From a virus: a stretch of 25,585 nucleotides of DNA. The translations under genes and the position numbers were made by a program. The stretch is taken from the IMG/VR virus record IMGVR_UViG_3300035703_000388, positions 1-25,585 of that record. One strand, written 5' to 3'. Position 1 is the stretch's first letter. Every line of letters begins with the position of its first letter. Below, piece by piece: positions 21,062-25,585 of this stretch. A model generated the notes under the pieces. It was not told the origin of the DNA and searched no databases. It saw only the letters and a program-made list of their open reading frames with translations.

Positions 21062-21527
21062 TTTTTAAAGTGTTGAAAATTGAACGTGCTGAAATTTTTG
21101 TTTTTGATGCGAGGGTGCGCATACTCATATCGGTGTTATGATACAGGTCAAAGATCTTGCGATCGTACCAATGCCACTCCTCCGTGTTTTCCCATATCTC
21201 ATCGTAGAGTTCGACAATGGCTTCTTCAGCCTGTTGATTCGTATCTTCAAAGATCAGCTCATCTTCAAGTTGACTCACGTCTACAAACTCGATTCGGCTC
21301 TTGGCCTTCATCAAGGTGGCGTACATATTCCGAAGCGTAACGTACACAAAAAAGGTGTTCACCTCTTGCTCGTTGTACATTATTTTTTCAGGCTCGTCAA
21401 TGTACTTATACAGGCGAACGTACATCTCTTGGACAATATCGTTGGCAAGGTCTTGGTCTGCACCAAAACTCTTGACCATCCGAATCCAATCGGTGTGACG
21501 TTCAGCGAGTACGTTTAAGAGTTCCAA
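20991..21527 (-). CDS. Phage-encoded sigma-70 family factor (ECF-like)
   Basis: This 178-aa protein fits a two-domain sigma factor. Residues about 8-75 match region 2 (TDWIRMVKSFGADQDLANDI, VQEMYVRLYKY, then TFFVYVTLRNMYATLMK). Residues about 118-165 match region 4, with WYDRKIFDLYHNTDMSMRTL and a helix-turn-helix (KISARSIFNTLKNARERI). It would direct host RNA polymerase to phage promoters. No ATG fits; the start is a TTG at 21527, overlapping the 49-aa gene by 13 bp, and an ATG later would cut into region 2. The AACTAAATAA elements are a possible target. Confidence 0.78.
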   Translation of the reverse strand: MELLNVLAERHTDWIRMVKSFGADQDLANDIVQEMYVRLYKYIDEPEKIMYNEQEVNTFFVYVTLRNMYATLMKAKSRIEFVDVSQLEDELIFEDTNQQAEEAIVELYDEIWENTEEWHWYDRKIFDLYHNTDMSMRTLASKTKISARSIFNTLKNARERIQSECSGTYQAWKEASQE

Positions 21528-21664
21528 GATAGTTCGAGCAGTATGATGCCGAGTGCAACCTGTACCTGTTGGATGGTTTCTTCTTCGTCAAGGTAGTCGG
21601 TCTTTGACCAATTCACACCAACAACCAAGCCGTAGATAGGGTAAATGCCTACGTTAAAATTCAT
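21515..21664 (-). CDS. 49-aa small conserved phage protein
   Basis: This short protein begins MNFNVGIYPIYGLVVGVNWS and ends VALGIILLELSWNS. It resembles small Bacteroidota phage proteins with an IYPxxGFVLGINYW start and a hydrophobic end; these sit near replication or regulator genes. Overlaps of 11 bp with the DnaA-like gene and 13 bp with the sigma factor gene support translation. The function is unknown. Confidence 0.66.
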   Translation of the reverse strand: MNFNVGIYPIYGLVVGVNWSKTDYLDEEETIQQVQVALGIILLELSWNS

Positions 21665-22067
21665 CAAATGTCTTTTTCAGGGTTAAATATAGCTCTTTAT
21701 ATTTAATTAACTCCGTTACAATATCATTAAGCCTTTTGATTTCATCCTCAAGAGACTTAATATCTACCGCATCCAATACCTCAATTGGGTACTCATCACG
21801 GATCTCACAGGCTACTTTGTACGCCCATCGGTAGTCTTTGTAATTGAGTCTTGATTTGTGTTCCTTTTGGGCGTGGACTACGGATGAATGGTCACGGTCA
21901 AGGATTGAACCAAGCTCCATCAGCGTTGCCTTGTGTCGGTAGGCATTGATGAATGCGCCTCTTGCGAGTGTGTATTCTCTTTTGCGTGTGTCCTTGTCAT
22001 CGAGTCCAAGACGTGCCATCAAAGCGTTCTTCGCTCGCTTCATTTGTTGTAGTTCAAAGGCTCTCAT
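21654..22067 (-). CDS. DnaA domain IV-like DNA-binding protein
   Basis: This 137-aa protein begins MRAFELQQMKRAKNALMARL and holds a C-terminal DnaA-type helix-turn-helix: TRKREYTLARGAFINAYRHK, then LMELGSILDRDHSSVVHAQK. The RDHSSVVHA element (residues 58-66) is close to the DnaA signature that contacts the DnaA box. There is no AAA+ domain. The C-terminal third is a coiled coil (SLEDEIKRLNDIVTELIKY), which suggests a dimer. The ATG at 22067 overlaps the upstream stop as ATGA; an ATG at 22073 is also possible. It could bind the phage origin or a promoter. Confidence 0.76.
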   Translation of the reverse strand: MRAFELQQMKRAKNALMARLGLDDKDTRKREYTLARGAFINAYRHKATLMELGSILDRDHSSVVHAQKEHKSRLNYKDYRWAYKVACEIRDEYPIEVLDAVDIKSLEDEIKRLNDIVTELIKYKELYLTLKKTFDEF

Positions 22068-22294
22068 TTGCATTTGCAGAGTGTTGCTCTGCCCTCTTTA
22101 GTGGTTTCTATTATTTTGGTGATCGGTACTTCAAAGTGCTTGTGGTCGGATAGCCTCTTGAATTTAAAGAAGCTGCACCACTCCACAAGTTTATCCTCCC
22201 AATCTTGGATGATTTGGTAGTCCAAGCAGATGTAGTCAACGCCATCCACACGGAAGCATTCATACTGCTGAAAAGGAGAGAATATCTGCTTCAT
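22064..22294 (-). CDS. 76-aa protein, unknown
   Basis: This protein begins MKQIFSPFQQYECFRVDGVD and has IIQDWEDKLVEWCSFFKFKR, ending in KEGRATLCKCK. It contains four Cys, two of them in the C-terminal CKC. Both ends have ATGA overlaps with neighbouring genes. No domain is recognised, although its place between the helicase region and the DnaA-like gene suggests a replication accessory. Confidence 0.62.
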   Translation of the reverse strand: MKQIFSPFQQYECFRVDGVDYICLDYQIIQDWEDKLVEWCSFFKFKRLSDHKHFEVPITKIIETTKEGRATLCKCK

Positions 22295-22602
22295 AGGTTG
22301 TCCTCAATAATCCGTTGCAGTCGCTCTATCTCCATCACCATTTCTTCGTTGTTGATACGGAGCTGCGCATTGGCGAGCATTACCTCGTTGAGCTTACGGT
22401 TGGCAAACAATCGGTAGTCAATAAACTGCTGCAAGAGTTGGTCTGCGTTGTGGCAGTTCATCACGTGGTCAAGGAGTTCATCCTGTATCTCACGCCCTTT
22501 GGATTTGTCTGCTGCTTGATGGGCAAGCCATATCGCAGTACCCGAAAGCATCAGTTGCTTCTCCCTGATGTAAAGGTCGTGGAGTTCTTCAGAAGGGTAC
22601 AT
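22291..22602 (-). CDS. 103-aa helical protein, unknown
   Basis: This protein begins MYPSEELHDLYIREKQLMLS, is predicted helical throughout and ends in a coiled coil (EEMVMEIERLQRIIEDNL). Its first 14 bases overlap the end of the helicase gene, so that the codons for DDVPF of the helicase also serve as its start. It could be a helicase-loading or regulatory partner, but no domain is recognised. Confidence 0.64.
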   Translation of the reverse strand: MYPSEELHDLYIREKQLMLSGTAIWLAHQAADKSKGREIQDELLDHVMNCHNADQLLQQFIDYRLFANRKLNEVMLANAQLRINNEEMVMEIERLQRIIEDNL

Positions 22603-23533
22603 CGTCAGGGTTTATTAGTTCAACGGGTTCATCTCTCTTTTGCGTCAACAAATTACGCCCATTTATTTTGAATCCTACGTTCCCAATCATTGACTGAAGA
22701 ACAAGGGGCGTATCAAGCGGAGTTACCCTACCACCCGTTTCCATCTCCTTGACTTTGCGGACGTGGACGTGAGTATAAATCCAATCCGTTTCGTGCTGCG
22801 AGTATCGGTGGATGATGACTACCGCATCAGCTCGGTTGCCCCACTTACCTCCTCCTTCAATGTCAGAGGTCATCGGTGGCATCGGCATACCCTCGTATGG
22901 GTGGCCTTTGTAGTGCGTTCTGCGCATTGCTTCCGTAACGGGGTGAGTATTCACAATAGTGGTCACGTTGTTCTTGTGGGCATATACTCGGATGGCGGAT
23001 GCTACCTCATAGTGGTACTCGTGCATCCCTGTTTTGCCCAACTTCTTTTGGTCGGTGGTGAGCGAGTTGTACGGATCAATAAGCGCACCTGTGTAGTCCC
23101 ATTCATTCTTGATGGACTCCATAACCTCAATGAGGTCAAAGGCGTTGAATAGCCTGTTGCCATCAATGAATTGGAAGTACTCGTTGATCCAATCCAACTT
23201 GCGGTGCATCGTAAGCTCATCAATTCCTTGAATGGGCTTGCACACCATAAACTCAATGAGCTTTCGCTTGAGCGATGCGACCTCGTTTTCTGCCGAGTAG
23301 ATGAGCCACTTCTTGCCCATATTGTAGGACTGCAAAAGCATCAAGTACATCAGCGTGTGTGTCTTGCCCACGTTGGCGTGGCCTGTGACTACGATGAACT
23401 CGCCATCCTTGAAGCGGATGTACTCATCAAGCTCGTAGACACCGAGCTTGCCTGTGTCAAAGTATTTGCCCTTCAACGCCCTTTGAAGGTAGGGAAGCGA
23501 GGCTTCGTTTGGTAGTAAGTCGGGATGTTTCAT
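22589..23533 (-). CDS. DnaB/RecA-fold replicative helicase-like ATPase
   Basis: This 314-aa protein has Walker A GHANVGKT at residues 51-58, YSAENE at 79-84 (a likely catalytic Glu), Walker B ALIDPYNSL at 150-158, and TIVNTHPVT at 192-200, matching the H3 motif of the DnaB and gp4 helicases. The ring-forming DnaB N-terminal domain is absent, so it resembles the compact phage helicases or a RepA-like ATPase. The C-terminus ends NPDDVPF, close to the SSB tip that recruits replication partners. I chose the ATG at 23533, which carries the ACCAA leader, over one at 23560. A terminator lies upstream. Confidence 0.8.
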   Translation of the reverse strand: MKHPDLLPNEASLPYLQRALKGKYFDTGKLGVYELDEYIRFKDGEFIVVTGHANVGKTHTLMYLMLLQSYNMGKKWLIYSAENEVASLKRKLIEFMVCKPIQGIDELTMHRKLDWINEYFQFIDGNRLFNAFDLIEVMESIKNEWDYTGALIDPYNSLTTDQKKLGKTGMHEYHYEVASAIRVYAHKNNVTTIVNTHPVTEAMRRTHYKGHPYEGMPMPPMTSDIEGGGKWGNRADAVVIIHRYSQHETDWIYTHVHVRKVKEMETGGRVTPLDTPLVLQSMIGNVGFKINGRNLLTQKRDEPVELINPDDVPF

Positions 23534-23551
23534 ATTCTGATTGGTGTTGCT
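23534..23551 (-). promoter_or_regulatory. ACCAA leader of the helicase gene
   Basis: The minus strand reads AGCAACACCAATCAGAAT and then ATG. ACCAA lies seven bases before the start. An imperfect -7 box, TATATTAG, lies just upstream, after the terminator of the preceding gene. Confidence 0.5.
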
Positions 23552-23574
23552 AATATACAAACATTACTGAAATA

Positions 23575-23597
23575 AAAAAGCCTCCCGAAGGAGGCTC
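23575..23597 (-). terminator. Rho-independent terminator after the SSB-like gene
   Basis: On the minus strand AGCCTCC and GGAGGCT form a perfect stem around a TTCG tetraloop, followed by six T. It lies 25 bp beyond the stop of the 144-aa gene and separates it from the helicase gene. Confidence 0.9.
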
Positions 23598-23621
23598 TTA
23601 CGCAACGTCCGAAGAAACCAA

Positions 23622-24056
23622 TCAGAACGGACTCTCGTTGCGTGAAGCAAAATGCTCTTGATGCGTGGCGGTTGATTGGTTACCGTTCATCCACTCATTG
23701 AATGTTGCTGCGTTAGCCAAGATGGTATTGACATCGTGACCTGCTGCACAGGCGTACTCCACCGCAGCCTTCAAAGCTACTTGGCGGATAATGGAGGCGG
23801 AGCGTTCATCACCTGACACTTTTGAAGTATTGGCGAAGCTGCCTCCTGAACCTCCACTAAATCCACCGCCAAACGGTTTGCTGATTTTGATAGTACCCTT
23901 TTCGTTTTTGGTGTAGTCCACCTCATCACCTACGGCATAAGAGGGGGTCGGTGATTTGGCGAATGCCGTTCCGAAGTCCCCGTTATCAAAACGGAGTTCC
24001 AACTTGAACAGGTCTTGCCATTGCCCTTTCGGGGTGATGCTTACGATTTTAGCCAT
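23622..24056 (-). CDS. OB-like single-stranded DNA-binding protein candidate
   Basis: This 144-aa protein has an N-terminal beta domain (KIVSITPKGQWQDLFKLELR, then FAKSPTPSYAVGDEVDYTKN) that looks like an OB fold. A Gly/Ser-rich linker (residues about 62-73) and a helical segment (SASIIRQVALKAAVEYACAA) follow, and the protein ends with NESPF, similar to the acidic SSB tip. It has its own leader, and a terminator follows. The gene lies between the RusA and helicase genes. An SSB or annealing role fits position and layout; a recombination mediator is an alternative. Confidence 0.66.
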   Translation of the reverse strand: MAKIVSITPKGQWQDLFKLELRFDNGDFGTAFAKSPTPSYAVGDEVDYTKNEKGTIKISKPFGGGFSGGSGGSFANTSKVSGDERSASIIRQVALKAAVEYACAAGHDVNTILANAATFNEWMNGNQSTATHQEHFASRNESPF

Positions 24057-24075
24057 TGTCTTGATTGGTTTTAAA
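24057..24075 (-). promoter_or_regulatory. ACCAA leader of the SSB-like gene
   Basis: The minus strand reads TTTAAAACCAATCAAGACA and then ATG. ACCAA lies eight bases before the start. Its first part overlaps the stop codon of the 46-aa coiled-coil gene. Confidence 0.55.
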
Positions 24076-24211
24076 TGAATAGAATTGCTTGCTGCTCCAA
24101 TACTTCAACCTTTGCTTGTAGCTCGGTTACCTTTTCTTGGAGTGCTTTGATCTGCGCCTGCTGCACTTGCAGGGCTTGGGTGTATGTTTCTTGAGAAAGT
24201 GAGAGAGTCAT
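24071..24211 (-). CDS. 46-aa coiled-coil protein
   Basis: This short frame begins MTLSLSQETYTQALQVQQAQ and is a heptad-patterned helix (KALQEKVTELQAKVEVLEQQ) almost to the end. It has a good TATATTTG promoter and an ACCAA leader upstream. It fills a gap between RusA and the SSB-like gene. A small oligomerisation or accessory protein is likely, but the partner is unknown. Confidence 0.68.
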   Translation of the reverse strand: MTLSLSQETYTQALQVQQAQIKALQEKVTELQAKVEVLEQQAILFI

Positions 24212-24228
24212 TGTGATTGGTTTTTATT
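24212..24228 (-). promoter_or_regulatory. ACCAA leader of the coiled-coil gene
   Basis: The minus strand reads ATAAAAACCAATCACA and then ATG. ACCAA lies five bases before the start, directly downstream of the TATATTTG box. Confidence 0.55.
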
Positions 24229-24232
24229 TGAG

Positions 24233-24261
24233 CAAATATACTCAAGATTCTGAATCTACAA
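24233..24261 (-). promoter_or_regulatory. Bacteroidota-type promoter within the rusA end
   Basis: On the minus strand TTG (24261-24259) is followed after 18 bases by TATATTTG (24240-24233), a full match to the TAnnTTTG -7 box. It lies over the last codons and stop of the RusA-like gene and would drive the coiled-coil and SSB-like genes. Confidence 0.6.
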
Positions 24262-24628
24262 CCCAACCCTCAAAAATAATTTCAGCGGTGTCCTTTGGGA
24301 TGGCATCGGAGTGGGTCATCTTGATTCGGTTGACGTACTTGGGTGAGTCATCCTTTATCCCTCCCCATTGCTTGAACGCATCAAGGGCGAACTTGATAGC
24401 CATCACGCTATTGTCCAAGTCGTATCGGTAGTTGACCTTACACTTGATTTGCACGTTCTTCAGCTCGTACTTGTCGTACTCTTGCAGTTGTTGCAACACT
24501 TCACCGCAATGCTTCTCTTTAGCCTTTGCACGGACTGTCCAATGCTTTGATGCGTAGAAGGCGTTGAGGCTTGGTACTTTGCCTACGGTGACCTTGTAGG
24601 ATGTTAGTCTGCCTGTTGGTATCCGCAT
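24242..24628 (-). CDS. RusA-like Holliday junction resolvase
   Basis: This 128-aa protein is of the usual RusA size. It begins with KVTVGKVPSLNAFYASKHWT, then has KVNYRYDLDNSVMAIKFALD at about 64-83, with Asp 70, 72 and 83 in the positions of the RusA catalytic acids. WGGIKDDSPKYVNRIKM (88-104) matches the conserved (I)KDDS element. It should cut four-way junctions during recombination or before packaging. The start overlaps the upstream gene by 25 bp. A promoter for the next gene sits over its 3' end. Confidence 0.87.
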   Translation of the reverse strand: MRIPTGRLTSYKVTVGKVPSLNAFYASKHWTVRAKAKEKHCGEVLQQLQEYDKYELKNVQIKCKVNYRYDLDNSVMAIKFALDAFKQWGGIKDDSPKYVNRIKMTHSDAIPKDTAEIIFEGWVVDSES

Positions 24629-24849
24629 TGGATGGCGAAGTGATGATCAAGTTTTGCTACCTCTGCGAGTAGCTCTTGCTCTTTGTATTTCGCCTGTTGG
24701 CGTTCAGCATACGAGTTGCCGCAGTTGGCGAACAGAGAAGCACACTCCTCAAGGATAAAGTCAATCTTTCTGCGTTTGGCGGGATTAGTATAGTACTGCA
24801 TACTTGACATTGATTGTTTCGCTTGTTGTGCTAACTCCTGATTGCTCAT
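24604..24849 (-). CDS. 81-aa helical protein, unknown
   Basis: This protein begins MSNQELAQQAKQSMSSMQYY and continues TNPAKRRKIDFILEECASLF. A later charged helix (AERQQAKYKEQELLAEVAKL) follows. No domain is recognised. The ATG at 24849 gives a 65-bp overlap with the upstream gene; internal ATGs at 24810 and 24801 would reduce this, so the start is uncertain. Confidence 0.6.
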   Translation of the reverse strand: MSNQELAQQAKQSMSSMQYYTNPAKRRKIDFILEECASLFANCGNSYAERQQAKYKEQELLAEVAKLDHHFAIQCGYQQAD

Positions 24850-25069
24850 CTTTGATCTCTTGTTTTCTTTGGCGGTCTAATTCAAACTCAAGATGCGCAA
24901 TGGCCTTCTTGATGTCTTGGGTGATGGGGTTGTTTGGCTTCTTACCTGCCCTCATCAGGTAGGTCAGCGCAGTCCCGATGTTGTAGTTGTCGGGTTGGAA
25001 GTCCATCACCACATCCTTCGCCTCTATTCCGAGAGTCTTGCCGATGTAGTACGTTGGTGTCTTGCTCAT
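24785..25069 (-). CDS. DUF3310-like protein (SaV-type)
   Basis: This 94-aa protein begins MSKTPTYYIGKTLGIEAKDV and has NYNIGTALTYLMRAGKKPNN, then ITQDIKKAIAHLEFELDRQR. The pattern N-(Y)-G-A-x-Y-x-RAGKK followed by a DxxKAxxxLE helix is that of DUF3310, common in early regions of phages and once linked to nucleotide metabolism. The function is not established. It is the first gene after the regulatory gap and has a leader that resembles the ACCAA type (AAACCATCAGACA). Confidence 0.76.
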   Translation of the reverse strand: MSKTPTYYIGKTLGIEAKDVVMDFQPDNYNIGTALTYLMRAGKKPNNPITQDIKKAIAHLEFELDRQRKQEIKDEQSGVSTTSETINVKYAVLY

Positions 25070-25085
25070 TGTCTGATGGTTTGCT

Positions 25086-25093
25086 CAAAGGTA
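25086..25093 (-). promoter_or_regulatory. Candidate early promoter -7 box
   Basis: The minus strand reads TACCTTTG here, a full match to TAnnTTTG, 16 bases before the ATG at 25069. The -33 element is only weak (a T-rich run about 20 bases upstream), so the call is moderate. A transcript from here would have a very short leader. Confidence 0.45.
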
Positions 25094-25168
25094 AATCATC
25101 CCAATACAAAAAAATGTAGTCGCTCACTATTTAGAATGATTAAAAATTAGCATAATCTATGCATAGGT

Positions 25169-25292
25169 ACTTGCGTATGTAAAGATTATTTTGTTTTTTA
25201 TACAAGTTACTTGACTTATATAGTTAAACTATAAGTTTACTAACTTATCAAGTAAGTCAACTTACCAAGTACTTGAAAGAAAAAGAAACTTG
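25169..25292. repeat. Cluster of YAAGT/ACTTR half-sites
   Basis: At least twelve copies of CAAGT, TAAGT or their complements lie in 124 bp. They form several dyads: CAAGT-T-ACTTG at 25203-25213, TAAGT-CA-ACTTA at 25253-25264, CAAGTACTTG at 25266-25275, plus a TATAGTT-A-AACTATA dyad at 25219-25233. The arrangement suggests a multi-site binding region for a dimeric protein. Confidence 0.6.
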
Positions 25293-25406
25293 ACAAAGAA
25301 AAAGAAAGGAATCTTGCTTCTGCTGCGTTATTATATGCAAAACCATACAACCATACCACTTTGGGTAGAAAGTGTATTAGAACGCAAATAAACGCTATCT
25401 ACGGGC

Positions 25407-25585
25407 TTATTCGGTCAACTTGTCCACCCACCGCTTGAATAGGTAGATGATGAGCAGAGCAACCAACGAACCGAAGACAAGTTGGTCAAAGTTCCACCCA
25501 TTGCGCTTTGGCTCTTGCTTGGTCAGCACCTTCGTTTGGGTGACACGGATCGTATCAGGCAGGCACGTTGCCTCAACCACGACCT
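25407..25585 (-). CDS. C-terminal part of a single-span membrane protein
   Basis: The frame is open from the right window edge (first full codon at 25583) and ends with TAA at 25407, giving 58 residues. It reads VVVEATCLPDTIRVTQTKVL, then NFDQLVFGSLVALLIIYLFK, with one clear membrane helix close to the C-terminus and a short basic-then-acidic tail (RWVDKLTE). A CLPDTIRV stretch before the helix resembles small phage membrane proteins with a Cys-Pro-Asp-Thr segment. A lysis or spanin role is possible, but the N-terminus is missing. Confidence 0.6.
   Translation of the reverse strand, partial: VVVEATCLPDTIRVTQTKVLTKQEPKRNGWNFDQLVFGSLVALLIIYLFKRWVDKLTE

Larger units (their letters stand above)
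25070..25406. promoter_or_regulatory. Non-coding regulatory region upstream of the early block
   Basis: This is the longest gap in the window, about 337 bp, and is A/T-rich. I see no protein-like frame in either direction. It holds the half-site cluster at 25169-25292, a 10-bp palindrome CTATGCATAG at 25157-25166 and a probable early promoter next to the first gene. It could be the early control region, a replication origin, or both. Confidence 0.6.

Noticed and set aside
25381-25396. AACGC-AAATA-AACGC as a possible terminator after the right-end membrane protein
   Set aside because: The copies are direct, not inverted, and no T run follows, so no hairpin forms.
1-25585. Integrase, attachment site, tRNA genes or CRISPR arrays
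   Set aside because: No tyrosine or serine recombinase pattern, no cloverleaf-like sequence and no regularly spaced repeat was seen, so lysogeny cannot be judged from this window.

Overview
The window is a stretch of a tailed double-stranded DNA phage, or of a prophage, of a Bacteroidota host. Every gene I can support lies on the minus strand, so transcription runs from the right end to the left. The host assignment is an inference. It rests on three things: structural and small accessory proteins of types I know mainly from Bacteroidota phages, promoter elements of the TAnnTTTG type, and AT-rich leaders that mostly lack a Shine-Dalgarno sequence. I see no integrase, tRNA, rRNA, CRISPR array or insertion sequence.

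Read in transcription order, the right end (25585-25407) holds the end of a one-helix membrane protein. A non-coding stretch of about 340 bp follows, with a dense cluster of YAAGT/ACTTR half-sites. The early and replication block (25069-17491) comes next. It has a DUF3310-like protein, a RusA-type resolvase, a small coiled-coil protein, an OB-like single-strand-binding candidate, a DnaB/RecA-fold ATPase, a protein with a DnaA domain IV-like helix-turn-helix, a small sigma-70-family factor, a Cys-rich protein, a possible PD-(D/E)XK nuclease, a RecE/Cas4-like exonuclease, and many tiny genes. At least eight of the early genes share a leader built around ACCAA just upstream of the start codon.

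An accessory cassette (17498-15521) holds a GT-B glycosyltransferase, a GT-A glycosyltransferase and a class I methyltransferase. It is coupled to an HNH nuclease that sits directly before the terminase.

The late block (15241-1) encodes TerS and TerL, a tail-assembly chaperone pair with a probable -1 frameshift on a T9 run, a tail terminator-like protein, an HK97 gp10-like protein, two large tail or baseplate proteins, a 52-aa protein, the tape measure protein, an XkdF-like prohead protease, a beta-rich virion protein, a small Cys protein, the scaffold, the major capsid protein, a tail-tube-like protein, a small beta protein, a portal with a Mu gpF-like C-terminus, and a head-tail connector that runs off the left end. 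The tail genes therefore sit between the terminase and the head genes, and the portal lies near the end of the block. Most late junctions are ATGA or TGATG overlaps, which points to translational coupling. Two terminators flank the tail-tube-like gene, and a repeated AACTAAATAA element precedes TerS, the scaffold and the portal-proximal gene.
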